Assembly (NCBI GenBank): GCA_030323885.1 | Contig: CM059197.1 | Coordinates: 27,857,178-27,921,177 of the forward strand | Source: Branchipolynoe longqiensis | Lineage: Eukaryota; Annelida; Polychaeta; Phyllodocida; Polynoidae | Direction: 5' to 3' | DNA length: 64,000 nt | Part shown: in pieces, positions 1 to 10,678 of the stretch | Numbering within the stretch: position 1 is the first letter of the stretch | How the letters are laid out: each line of letters opens with the position of its first letter | Notes under the pieces: generated by a model | Told to the model about the DNA's origin: nothing | Database searches by the model: none | Seen by the model: the letters and a program-made list of their open reading frames with translations, nothing else | Translations under genes and position numbers: made by a program

Positions 1-85
1 TAGTAGAGTACTAGTACAGTAGTACTACTACACTAGTACTATTAGTACTACTAGTAGTAATGGTACTGTAGTAATACTATTAGTT
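1..85. repeat. AGTACT/TAGTAC low-complexity tract
   Basis: The window opens in a run of imperfect TAGTAC and AGTACT words in both orientations, so it is internally self-complementary. It may continue to the left of the window. Confidence 0.7.
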
Positions 86-154
86 AAAAGTCAGCTGCAG
101 GAGTGATTGAACCTGTTTGGTTTGTATAATGTTGCATCCTGGGAACACCTACGG

Positions 155-437
155 TTAGTTTAGGACGGGTACCGACTTGTGCTCATTCATCGAAACTTAA
201 TAATGCTGCCCCACTGGGATACCAGGCCGCCAGCACGATGACCCAATATCCCACTCAGTTACATTATCCTGACACTGAGATAACCAGTCATTGCCCTTTC
301 CAAATAATGTTGTGTGCCAGGCAAGGTGGCGACAAGTATAAACTGTGTAAATCATTGGTTTGACTGGACGGGAATTCGAACTCATGACCTTCCGCACTGG
401 AAGCATGCGGTCTACCGATTCGGCCTCTGCGTCCAGA
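155..437 (-). mobile_element. SINE-X, head II, minus
   Basis: Reading minus, a tRNA-like head with B-box-like GAGTTCGAATTCCCG is followed by the SINE-X body (TGACTGAGTGGGATAT-type core, CCAGTGGGGCAGCA block). The A-rich tail is eroded and no target duplication is obvious. Confidence 0.75.
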
Positions 438-1925
438 ATAGTTAATTTGTAATGGTTTAATGTTGAGGCAGTAGCTGACGGTTCTAGTGGAGGGCAAGGG
501 CAAGGGTCAGGAGTAGGGCAGAGGATCCCTACGTTGGACGAGATGGCCACGAGGAGGGAGGGGAACTACTTTGAAAAAGAAAGTTTGATTTATTTAACAA
601 CGCCTCTAGAGCAAATTGATTTTTGTCATCCACTATTGGATGTCAAGCATATGGTTATTCTGACATATTTCTTTGGAGGAAACCCGCTGCCGCCACATAG
701 GCTACTCTTTCCGATAAACAGGAAGGGGTCTTTTATACACACTTTCCCACAGACAGGATAACACTTACCACAGCCTTTGATGAACCAGTTGTGGACCACT
801 GGTTGGAATGGAAAATAGGCTAAACTGCAAATGTGTCCACTGAGCAGGATCGATCAGATGATACACACCTGCACAGGTGTACACTTTACCGCCTGAGCTA
901 CGTACCGCTCCCTGGAGCCACAGTGAGTGCAGTGTATAATACTAGCCATCCCACCGAATATCTACAACAGTGATCAATACTTGTCTGTACAAAAACATCT
1001 GAAGAGTTCAGGCGCAAACACCAATAACTCTATTTCAGCTGTTCTTTGTAAAAATAGAATTTGTGGTTATGCTTTACAGGTAAACTCTCGCTCTTAATGG
1101 TTTCTGCGAAAAAGATACCTTCAGCTCAACCTGGTAGTCATGGTTTCGTTTCGACCAAAGGGTGTATCCTTGGTTTTTGTTCCTGAATTCTTCATCTACT
1201 CTTTAAGTGAATCTAGCCAGAACAAGCGTCGAATCTGAGTAAATATATTAAAAGGTAGCCTCCTCAAAACATAATGAAGGCAATATGATCATATCAAGAA
1301 GACACATTCCATGATTTTAAATTAACACAAATTTGAAATGTGGTTAGAGGTATATGAAAAGGTATCTCAGCATATATAAATATATATCACTATCAGCAGT
1401 TCTACACATGTCTATATGTTGTATGCAGAGCAGGGCATCAGTACGAATAATAAAAACTACATATAAATAAATATCTCTAGTAAAAAGGAAGAATACATCA
1501 TATGGAATACGCGGTCGGGACTGGGAAGTGAGGGGGGGGGGGTAGGGAGATGTTTTGCAGGAGAAATGTGCATTTAATTATAAGACGGATTATAGGCAAC
1601 ATTTATGTGAATCAGCACACAACAAAGCCTACACTGTTTCTCATTGGCACTATTGACATTAAAGGCAGTATGGCATTCACAGATGTGTTAGACAGGTAGC
1701 TCTCCCTGTCAATTTAAAAAAAGGGGGGAAAGCTATGCAGAATCAGTTCGTGCCTATATACAATGAACAGAAGCCACTAATGTATAGAGCAGATGAGCAG
1801 TGGAATAGGATCAGAAAAAGCCCATCATGCATGTTTGTATCTGTGTGATGGCATTATGGTGGATATTATTATTAATCAGATTCAGTAACAATATGGGGAG
1901 GCAGGTTTTCTTTTGTTTTGTTGGT
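438..1925. other. No recognisable gene or element
   Basis: AT-rich sequence. The only marked feature is a short poly-G run near 1530-1545. The small open frames here have stops on all sides and no recognisable motif. Confidence 0.5.
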
Positions 1926-2147
1926 ACATTAGTTGTTTAAGCAGGGACAATTTCAGTCGCAGACAGCTAGTCTTCCTCATTTCACTGCTCCTTGCCCTAT
2001 CCTAATAATGCCGAGCGCCTGGCTAGGAAGCGAGAAGTATCAATTTTTAAGTCATTGGTTTGACTCGACCAGGATTCGAACACACGATCCCATGATCTAC
2101 CAACACAGGAGACAGATGCTCTAACTCATTCGGCCATCCTGTCTGGT
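1926..2147 (-). mobile_element. SINE-Y (head I + tail Y), minus
   Basis: Minus reading gives head I, the shared linker ending GGATAGGGCAAG, then tail Y (AGCAGTGAAATGAGGAAG, then GTTTAAGCAG in plus orientation) in place of body X. Confidence 0.75.
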
Positions 2148-2667
2148 TAGGGTTGTTGTGGGGTTCCTGTTGTCACAGCTTGAACATTTAATCAGATTGT
2201 AGCTGAATCACGTGACTGCTCTGTTCCACTATGGATACATTTAGGACTCGAACCCCAGTTTCGAATCCCGACTGAGTCGGTTTATGTGGCTTCTTTGCCT
2301 CATGCCACTGGTATCGTAAGTCTTTTAAATGGCCTACGATTTATATTTGTCACTTACTAGCTGGGAATCTGACATATTACTAGGATTGGACAAAGGAGCA
2401 GATAAATAAGGACTACACACATGCATATGCATTTACAGTTCCTTTCTAGAGCATCAATTATAAATGAAATAATGAAATAATACGATAATTATAGGCCCTA
2501 AATACTCTTGTTCATTTTATTTCTGACACAAATATTTAGTAAAACTTGAACATATGCAGTTTCGTATGAAACCTACTCAAACACGGTAGTATTTTTGAGA
2601 AAAAGTTAAGAATATTCACAACAAGTGGGCTAAATAAAGGTTACAGTTTATTTCTATGCTATGTTTT
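2148..2667. other. Unassigned sequence with one inverted-repeat partner
   Basis: No gene seen. It contains the 2285-2342 repeat listed separately; the rest is AT-rich unique-looking sequence. Confidence 0.4.
2285..2342 (+). repeat. Dispersed repeat, copy 1
   Basis: About 55 bp from TTTATGTGGCTTCTTTGCC to CTTTTAAATGGC recurs in inverse orientation at 3768-3822 with a few mismatches. The parent element is not recognised. Confidence 0.6.
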
Positions 2668-2715
2668 TTTGTTTGTTTTTGTTGTTTTACGTCCTAGTAA
2701 CATCTAAGATTGTTG
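2668..2715 (-). mobile_element. SINE-X tail fragment, minus
   Basis: Contains only the 3' end of SINE-X: TTGTTGTTTTACGTCCTAG followed by TAACATCTAAG, in minus orientation. Confidence 0.6.
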
Positions 2716-3344
2716 GAGAAATGTCAGATATAGGTTAGACATACATTAGAAGTAAGTTATTCATACATTGTCAATACGCGGGATGTACATGCTGCAGGAT
2801 CAAATCTAGCAGTTTTGATTTAGAAAATGTCATGCTTTCATCGGGCAGCTTTAATATATCCCCATAGCAAGGCAGCCTACATGTATGCATCCTCACAGCA
2901 AGACAGCCTACATTTACGAATCCCCACAGAATGATTTCACCTACATTAGGCTGCCATGCGATCGTGGGTTCAACACTGTATGGCAGTGTTTCCCAAAGTG
3001 CTCTTAACGAACACAACTTATGCCAAACGTACCCATAACGCATTTCAGCGTACACCAAGGTGTTGGCGCAAAATCACCTGCGTCAAGATATTCTGAGGCT
3101 ATACATAGTGAGACAGGGCCTTTAGAGAGTACGCCTGGTTTACACTCCAGTAGGCCCATTGTTAGTTGCGCTCATATATCGATTCGGACGATCGGAGGTT
3201 GCTTGCTCTTATTTTCAGTACAAAATATCTAATCCATTATTTGCTGTCTAGATATTCCCTGCTATATTGCGCAATATATCACATTTCATGATGCGTCTCC
3301 ACAAAATAATAACACAAGCGATTACTCGTTAGTGCAACGGGACA
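2716..3344. other. No recognisable gene or element
   Basis: Contains a short local duplication with wording like CAGCCTACATNTA twice near 2870-2915, but no supported gene or transposon. Confidence 0.4.
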
Positions 3345-3572
3345 TGGTGGTGGAATTGGTAGGAGCGTAGGCTCAGTATAATTCGGATTGGGCAAGGACT
3401 GGTCAACTCAGTATGAGGATAATGTGACTGAGTAGACAATCAAGCCATGGTGCCGCAGACCTGCTCTTCCAAGGTGCAACACTATGATGTTGCCATGATT
3501 GTGCCTTGTACAAGTCGCTGCCTGTGTAGTTATGATCTTAGATGTGGCCTCGACGTAAAACCCCAACAAACA
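3345..3572 (+). mobile_element. SINE-X, degraded, plus
   Basis: The head is barely legible, but GGGCAAGGACTGGTCAACTC, the GTGACTGAGT core and the GACGTAAAACCCCAACAAAC tail are clear. Confidence 0.65.
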
Positions 3573-3767
3573 AACTAGTTAGTCCCTATTTAATCGATGT
3601 ATATATTTTTGTGAGGAACAAAAAAAGGAAGACTGTATATATATATAATATGTATATATATATAATAATAATAATTCGTCCGTTAAGACAATAAAGACAG
3701 GGAGTGCAGTAAGTGCATTGGTTGTATGTGTAATCAGAAACCCTAAATACCTTCTAGACTTAAGCCA

Positions 3768-3822
3768 TTTAAAAGACTTACGATACCAGTGGGATGAGGC
3801 AAAGAAGCCACATAAACGGATA
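3768..3822 (-). repeat. Dispersed repeat, copy 2
   Basis: Inverse copy of 2285-2342. An AT-rich dinucleotide tract (3630-3675) lies just upstream. Confidence 0.6.
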
Positions 3823-3859
3823 GGCATGGACAGGGTAATTGTAACAGGGATCATAGATG

Positions 3860-3950
3860 GACTAATAGGTCGGATGCTAGTCGCTGAATAGCAAGAAGTC
3901 TTAGTTAGAATCCTGATCTAGGTGCAATATTTCCCATTTGCAAAAGCACT
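3860..3950 (+). repeat. tRNA-like repeat T, diverged copy
   Basis: Its 3' half (GATCTAGGTGCAATATTTCCC) matches the better-preserved tRNA-like copies at 62548-62632 (+) and 41965-42068 (-). The tRNA part is badly decayed. Confidence 0.35.
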
Positions 3951-4034
3951 CCATATAGAACATGTTCGGGAAGCGGTTACCAGAAAGCCAAGTACATGAC
4001 TCGTGTATACAGCACATTCAACTTTCTTTTCTGT

Positions 4035-4528
4035 GTACATTAGTTGATTAAGCAGGGGAAATTTCACTCACTGACGATTGGTCTTCCTCATTCCACTGCT
4101 CTTGCCCTATCCTAAGAATACCCAGCACCAGGCTAGGAAGTGACAAGTATCAATTGTTAAGTCATTGGTTTGACTCGACCAGGGTTCGAACCCACGATCC
4201 CACGAGCTACCAACACGAGCGACCGATGCTCTAATGCCCGGCACACACCTTCCGTATACGATTCACATGCTAAAACTGACTGCGTTTCACAACCCGACCT
4301 GTCCCGTTTCGCGACGTAAAACTGGCCAATTCATTTTTCGAATGTCTTGTGATTCGTGTTTTAAGCACTAAAACTGAGTTTTAAGTCGTGAATCGCAATG
4401 CTCTGGTGTGCTATGGGGGTGCACACCTAACGACTAAAACTAAAACTTAATCGCGAAACGGGCAGTTTTAGGTCGTATACAGGAGGTGTGTGCCGGGAAT
4501 TACTCATTCGGCCATCCCGTCTCTTTTA
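4035..4528 (-). mobile_element. SINE-Y, minus, split by a MITE
   Basis: Tail Y (about 4035-4100), linker and head I are read on the minus strand. The head is interrupted at 4235-4499 by a TIR element and resumes at 4500 with the last bases of the head (ACTCATTCGGCCATCCCGTC in plus orientation). The SINE gives an exact reading of the MITE insertion point. Confidence 0.75.
4235..4499. mobile_element. MITE-A inside a SINE
   Basis: The 265-bp element has terminal inverted repeats TGCCCGGCACACACCT and AGGTGTGTGCCGGGA and no coding capacity. Flanks are TAA on the left and TTA on the right where the SINE consensus has one TAA, suggesting a 3-bp TWA target duplication as in PIF/Harbinger elements, with one later substitution. 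Superfamily assignment is inference. Confidence 0.65.
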
Positions 4529-5384
4529 ACCAATCTACTTTCGGAAATAGGCATACATATATACATGGTCACATGACATTTAGCAGGTAATTGGTCCTCG
4601 CCTATTGTTGTCATACCTTTTCCTCAAATCAATGACAGCAAGGATGCTACACATAATATTAATTCTTGCCACAACTATCAGCTAACAGATCGGAGAGGAG
4701 AATTCTCTGAGAGGTCTTTACCATACAATGAGCTCCTACCAACAACATTAGTTCTTCCACTGCCGACAGAGGGCGTGCATGTGGTGGAAATGGTCTATTT
4801 GATTACAATTCCCCTCTTTGATTGAGTCTAAGATCAATTGTGTAATTAGCACTTCAGACATTTCACTTGTTTACAGCAATTGAGTATTGGAAATCGACAC
4901 CCAAAGCAAAATGTCTGCCTATTAAACAACGGAACTTATCTGTCTGCGATTGTATATTGAGGTGGGCACTGCTTTGGTGTGCTTAACCATTAGCATTCTC
5001 TTTCATCGCTAAGTGGCACCTGCTCTCTGTGACGTCATATAAACTACCAGTTCCTGCTCAATGGTTACAAATTGACTGCATAGGCATTTTATCCGCCCAA
5101 GAGAAATGTAAAAGAATGTACGCTATCTTTGTGAGAGCAGGACTGGAAATTTTCACTGAGCAGACAACAATTAATCAAGTTTTGTGTGTTCCTGCTCAGA
5201 CTAGTTAGTTTCAGACTAAATTCGCTGACCACTGCTTTGAACGTCCATTACGCATAGTTAGAGGAATACCTCATTTGTGACTGAGAACTGAGGGCTTCTT
5301 CGCTAGGCAATGTCTAGACACATAAGCAGGCATCCCCTCTTACTGTATGTTCACTGACCATTCCCCTCTGAATATAACCACACG
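4529..5384. other. No recognisable gene or element
   Basis: Nonrepetitive-looking AT-rich sequence. I see no supported exon, RNA gene or transposon. Confidence 0.4.
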
Positions 5385-5648
5385 ATGGTCGAGTCAACTC
5401 GATGACTTAAAAATTGATACTTGTCGCTTCCTAGCCTGGTGCTCTGCATTATTAGGATAGGGCAAGGACTGGTTGGCTCAGTGTCAGGATAATGTGACTG
5501 AGTGCGATATCAGGTCATGGTGCTGGTGGCCTGGTCTTCCAGTGGGGCAGCACTTTGAAGTTGCCAGTTGTGTGCACCGTCACAAGTTGGTACCCGTCCT
5601 GATATGACCTTAGATGTTCCTAGGAAGTAAAACAACAAACAAACAAAT
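5385..5648 (+). mobile_element. SINE-X, 5'-truncated, plus
   Basis: Starts near the end of the head (GGTCGAGTCAA) and runs through the complete body to GTAAAACAACAAACAAACAA. Confidence 0.8.
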
Positions 5649-5839
5649 CAAGCTAGATCAACGTACGCACACAACTGAGTCTTAACTAAATATTCCGCGA
5701 ATCTCAGTGAATATTCCATATACTCTGAGAACATTGTTTTGGTCAATTCATTGCCGGCATTGTACTGCACCTGCAATAGATCATGTTGCATGGCCCATTT
5801 CATGGTGGCAACACCAATCTGACTAACGATCATGGAACT

Positions 5840-6158
5840 TGGTTGGTTGGTTGTTGGAGCTTTCTGTCTTGGCAACATCTAAGGTCATATCAAGACTGGT
5901 ACCGACTTGTGACAGTTCACACTCATGGCAACATTATAGTGATGCCCCACTGGGATACCAGGCAATCAGCCACATTATCCTGAAACAGAGCAAACTAGTC
6001 CTTTTCTTATCCTAATAGTGCCGACCACATTGCTAGGAAGTGACAGGTATCAATTTTTAAGTCATCGGTTTGACTCGAGCAGGATTCGAACCCACGATCC
6101 CACGGTCAACCAACATGGGAGACGACGCTCTACCTCATTCGGCCATCCTGTGTGGTCA
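5840..6158 (-). mobile_element. SINE-X, head I, minus
   Basis: Full head-to-tail copy on the minus strand with B box GGATTCGAACCCACGATCC visible in plus orientation. Part of the core is deleted. Confidence 0.75.
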
Positions 6159-6159
6159 C

Positions 6160-6206
6160 CAAGACTGGAGGTGGACGCTCAACTCTTTCGGCCATCCCGT
6201 CTGGTC
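6160..6206 (-). mobile_element. Extra head I fragment, minus
   Basis: A second partial head (ATTCGGCC-like TTTCGGCCATCCCGTCTGGT) directly follows the previous SINE, so two SINE 5' ends are stacked in the same orientation. Confidence 0.55.
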
Positions 6207-6308
6207 ATGGAAGTTGGAGACAACATTGAATCTGGTCGGTATTGTGATGCAGGATGATCTGAGAACACGTAGCTGTCGTGAACATCCTCATGCCAGCTAC
6301 CGGAGACG

Positions 6309-6625
6309 AATCGGTTGAGTGCAGACCTCCTGTGCAAAAGGTTGCGAGTTCAATTCGCGGTCGAGTCAAAATAATGACTTATACAATTGATTCTTGTCAC
6401 TTCCTGACCAGGCGCTTGGCATTATTAGGATAGGGCAAGTACTGGTTAGTTCAGTGTCAGAATAATGTGAGTTGAGTGGGATATCAGGTCATGGTACTGG
6501 TGGGCTGGTCTCACAGTGGGGAAGCACTATGAAGTTGCCATGATTGTGCACTATTACAAGTTGGTACCAGTCCTGATATGATCTTAGATGTTGTCAGAAT
6601 CTAAAACTCCAACGACAAACCAATA
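6309..6625 (+). mobile_element. SINE-X, head II, plus
   Basis: Degraded head II with a B-box-like GAGTTCAATTCGC, a full X body and a tail ending AAAACTCCAACGACAAACC. Confidence 0.7.
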
Positions 6626-6854
6626 CTGATCCCAGGCTTATACTCCAATTAAATCAGTAGCAAATTGGTTTCCAAAGTTTTCGGAGAGATCTTTTTATTT
6701 TCCGTGGGTTATCTTTTAGTGAAGCGCTCGGCGGACCTCAATAGAGCCTCTTATCATTAATTACATTCGCGAGGGTATCTCATTTAGGGCAATCACCGCT
6801 CAAAGGAGATGGGGTGGGGATGATTGAGATTACACGGCCAGCGTCGGTTGATAA

Positions 6855-7546
6855 AGCCCCAGTCACACTACAGCCTGCAACCGCTTGCGACCACTTTGCG
6901 ACCAGTTTAGATCAGGGAAAATACAGTCATCGGCGACCTCCTTTCAACCAACCAGACGGGATCGCCGAATGAGTTACAGGGTCCGTCTCCCTTGCTGGTA
7001 GATCCTGAGGTCGTGGGTTCGAACCCGGGTCGAGTCAAACCAATGACTTACAAACTGATACTTGTTGCTTCCTAGCGAGGCGCTTGGCATTATTAGGACA
7101 GGGTAAGGACTGGTGTGCTCAGTGTCAGGATAATGTGACTGAGTTGGATACCAGGTCATGGTGCCAGCGGCCTGGTTTCCCAGTGGGACAGCACTATAAA
7201 GTTGCCATGAGTGCGCACTGTCACAAGTCGGTGCCCATCCTGATATGACCTTAGATGTTGCTAGGACGTAAAAAAAACAAAACAACACACAAACAAACCT
7301 TTCAACCAAAGTGATGGACGCCGACTTCTGTGCCACCATTTTGGTCGCAAGGAGGTTTTTAGTGCAGTGGCTGCAGCCTCCAGCGACCACTGAGGACCAT
7401 GTAAAAACAACTTTGCGACCACTTGTGACCATTTTGTGACTATTCTTGGAGCATTTGGAAATTACTTCCAACCTCTTTGCGAGCAAACATTTCTTGTGAT
7501 TGCAAAGTAGTCGCAAGCAGTCGCAGGTAGTGATGTGATTGGGGTA
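6855..7546. mobile_element. MITE-E interrupted by a SINE
   Basis: The ends AGCCCCAGTCACACTAC and GTAGTGATGTGATTGGGGT are inverted repeats. Both are flanked by TAA (6852-6854 and 7547-7549), a 3-bp target duplication. Without the nested SINE it is about 345 bp. The interior is rich in GCGACCA-type words and has no coding capacity. Confidence 0.6.
6952..7297 (+). mobile_element. SINE-X, head I, full length, with TSD
   Basis: Complete copy from the head I start to the A/C-rich tail. It is flanked by a perfect 12-bp target-site duplication CCTTTCAACCAA (6940-6951 and 7298-7309). A- and B-box positions and the long variable region resemble a tRNA-Leu/Ser-type progenitor. This is a reference copy for the family here. 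Confidence 0.9.
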
Positions 7547-7614
7547 TAAGACGGCGGGAAACAGTGCCTGAACTGCCGACGACTTCGACGTGAGAGGCCC
7601 TCATTGATCGGTAA

Positions 7615-7895
7615 AGTGCCTGTCACAATTTGCCGGATTGAGCAATGGACAGAATTGTCTAGTCTGGTGGTGATAAGTATCAAAATGTATTAAAATGTGG
7701 CAAAGTGTTGCGACATCGGGTCTACAAACGCACATGAAACGGACAGCCGGATGAAACAAAATAAAATGGGACAAGAACCGTAGACGTCAGTCCATTCCTA
7801 GTTTTGTGCATGTTCAAAACTTGTACGGACACAAACCGGACATTGTTTGTTTTCTGTCCGTTTCCCCCAATCCGGTGAGGTCTGACAGGGCCTCT
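7615..7895 (-). mobile_element. MITE-B, copy 1, minus
   Basis: It shares the terminal CACCTCACCGGATTGGGGG motif (in minus orientation) and the internal CCGGTTTGTGTCCGTACAAG block with copies at 10262 and 16811. The left end is GTGCCTGTCAC after TAA and the right end GACAGGGCC; the right target copy is not clear. Confidence 0.65.
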
Positions 7896-8632
7896 AGAGA
7901 ACCCAACTCCTGTCGTGAAATAATGACGTAGCATTTATGCACGTTGTAGTATAGCCAGTTGTTATTCAGCTGGACTGAACATGTAGGGAAAAAAACATAT
8001 TTTGTTCAGAACCGAGGCACTGATTCTGTGTCCTGAGCAATTATGGTGCATATGAGCTATTTATGGATGAGATGATGAGATGGCATGAGCAACATAGACC
8101 ATAGCAGGTAGCAATCAGGCCTTACGCATATTATGGAGATTTAATTTAGTTAGTCCATGTAAATTGGTGGATAGCCATTTATCTTTTGACTATCTCCTAT
8201 CTCATGATCATACGTGTGTATACTCTTTGCTGGCATCTCGAACATCACCGATCGGCTCGCTTGCTGAACAAGATAGAGACTAAATCTTGTTCCTGCTCAT
8301 ATTACTCCTGCGACCATTAAAGGCTGGTCTGATCGGCTGCAGGTGACGTTGGATTTAATCCTCCTGGTATGACCTTATATGTTGCCGAGATGTAAAACCC
8401 CAACAAACAGCAGTGGGTTTAAGTTACTGGTTTAACCAAAAAAACTGTCAAGCAAGCGAGTCTTTGACCACGGCCTGAACTCTTGGGGGATTAACAAATC
8501 AGAACTGACACGCATGTGTTTGTGTTTGTATTTGTGTCCTTTCTTTTGATTCTTACATTTTGAGAAGTTAGAACACATGTCATCACAATGGTGTAGATGT
8601 AGGCCTACTAATGTCTTCTTACTTAAAGTTGC
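7896..8632. other. Unassigned, with one SINE tail fragment
   Basis: No gene recognised. Only the short SINE-X tail at 8364-8414 is identifiable. Confidence 0.4.
8364..8414 (+). mobile_element. SINE-X tail fragment, plus
   Basis: TATGACCTTATATGTTGCCG, then GTAAAACCCCAACAAACAGC; only the last about 50 bp of the family remain. Confidence 0.55.
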
Positions 8633-8636
8633 ATAG

Positions 8637-9639
8637 TCCGATGGATTTGAGTTTCTGCCATTTTTCTGAGATAAATATATTAAATTGATTTACATAGCCT
8701 ACCTTTCTTTAGTTTTGAAGTAACTTTTATTTTAAATGGCTAAGTTTTGAGATATTTGAAGTGCAAATATGTTAAATTAGTTTCGATAAGCTTGCCAAAA
8801 CTCTCACCATAGGCTTCTGCAGTAACACTACCAGGTTCCCTTAAATTGACTCAGTATTCCCTTCTTAAGCTGTGTTTACACGGGCAATTCCAAACCGATT
8901 TAAGACAAATCGATTTATATGAATCGATTTAGTGGCGCGTTTACATGCACCAAGTTTGAAGGCGGAAATCGATATCTGCGCATGAGCAAGACCATATGAA
9001 CCAGCACCAGTTTCGGTTAGTCGATGTCGCCACTAGAGAGTGGGTTCGACCTAGATCTGTATGCACTGAATCGTATTGGTTTGGAATGGTCAAAACTTCT
9101 GCTGGGCAGTGAAACCCTAAAGATAAATGATGAAAAAAATATCTGTGGACAGCTAGCGGTTTCATAGACTAAATTCTATAATATGCGCTTTTGATCGAAC
9201 GGAAAGTCAACAAACTAAGGTCTCGACTGCGCATGCGTGTGACGCGCTTAAGCTAGATCGATTCATAAAAACCACCTCACGACCCGGTATACATGAAGTG
9301 TTTCATATGAATCGATTCAGCCCTAAAACGCCATAGCGTCGCGTTTACACGCCAAATGTAAATTGATCTAGACAACTGGTTTTTTATTTTTTTTATTTTT
9401 TTGGTAAATATGTTTATTCTGCTGAATAAGTCTTTTGTCAGTGCCGAAGCACTGGTCTTCCAGCCAATTTTTCAATTCAGTGTTATTTACATGAAGCATT
9501 TTAACTTGTCCGTGTAAACACGGCTTATGTGACAACAGGTGTTGAATAATTGGATCTGTATCCAAGTTAGATATGTAGAACAAATTTGAGATAACTGTTT
9601 TGGTTTTAAAAATGTGATGCTTCATCGGACTAAGCAACT
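8637..9639 (+). mobile_element. MITE-C, copy 1, split by MITE-D
   Basis: Terminal inverted repeats AGTTGCATAGTCCGATG and CATCGGACTAAGCAACT are each bordered by TTAA. The interior aligns along its length with the copy at 47577-47913. A 3-bp-duplicating element (MITE-D) splits it at 8868-9524. TTAA flanks suggest a piggyBac-type transposase partner, but the terminal sequence alone does not prove it. Confidence 0.75.
8868..9524. mobile_element. MITE-D nested in MITE-C
   Basis: Inverted ends GCTGTGTTTACACGG and CCGTGTAAACACGGC enclose about 657 bp with many ATCGATTT/AATCGAT words and subterminal GCGTTTACA inverted repeats. The flanks are TTA on both sides (8865-8867, 9525-9527), where the intact MITE-C at 47.6 kb has a single TTA. 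Confidence 0.75.
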
Positions 9640-9643
9640 TTAA

Positions 9644-10258
9644 GCAATGCTTGCAAATTTGTTTGTCATCAGCGTTAGGCCGAAGGAAAAAAAGGATTTC
9701 CGGTTGCGCGACTATCCCTGCGCAAAGATAAAAAATAGGAAGAGCTTTCAGGAATGGGTTCTACTCCCTTTATGGAATACTCTGGGGTTTCTATCTGAAA
9801 ATATAACGCAAATGTTAATACCATGAAGATGTAGAAACCATAAACATTTTTCTGTTTGAATTGCAATACAGTTTTCTTGAACATTATTTAATCTTTAGAG
9901 ATAAACCCTTTCAGAACATCCCATACACCTAGTGATTGAAAGTTTGTTATTTCAATGAAGATTTTCTGAAAAATGATGTGGGTTGTACTTTTTATGTACA
10001 TCAAATTACATGATGATGAATGGATTCATGGTTACACAAACAATTTTTAAATCCGCTTGCCTGGAAAGGAAATCACCTTTTTAGGTCTTACTGGGCTGGG
10101 GCAAGGATCATTAAAATAAGGAAGTCCAATTGTCGGCTATTGAATTGAACAATGCTTAGTCAACAAATGAAATAATGAACAAATATTAAATTAATCCAAT
10201 TGTAATAATCCCAGCGATCGGTCCCAGCGAAAATTCATCATAGGTAGTTAGCACTGAT
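9644..10258. other. No recognisable gene or element
   Basis: AT-rich unique-looking sequence; nothing supported. Confidence 0.4.
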
Positions 10259-10261
10259 TTA

Positions 10262-10675
10262 AGCCCCTGTCACACCTCACCGGATTGAGGGAACAGAAAG
10301 AAACCGAACAAAGTCCAGTGATATCCGGCAAAGTCTGGTTTGTGCCCATTGCATATCAGTTGCATAATCATTGATATCGGTTGATATCTGGCCAGATCCG
10401 TTACAAGTTTTGAACATGCACAAATCTTGGAATGGATGGCGCCGGATTGAGTTTGTTTCATCCATTGGATATCCGTTCATGTACGTTTCATGCCCGTTTC
10501 ATGTCCCTTTCATGTCCGTTTCATGTCCCTTTCATGTCCGTTCGTCCGGCAGCCTTTGCCCCGATATCGCAACATTTTGACACATGTTAATACATTTTGA
10601 TTCTTATCATGCGCAAACACCACCAGACTAGACACTTCTGTACTTTACTCAATCCGGCGAGGTGTGATAGGGACT
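10262..10675 (+). mobile_element. MITE-B, copy 2
   Basis: Starts AGCCCCTGTCACACCTCACC and ends GGCGAGGTGTGATAGGGACT, clear terminal inverted repeats, flanked by TTA (10259-10261 and 10676-10678). It contains a short tandem array of TTTCATGTCC-type units near 10480-10545. No coding capacity. Confidence 0.8.
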
Positions 10676-10678
10676 TTA

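Noticed and set aside
6974..7516. 180-codon minus frame at 7 kb
   Set aside because: It runs across a SINE nested in a MITE, so it cannot be a gene.
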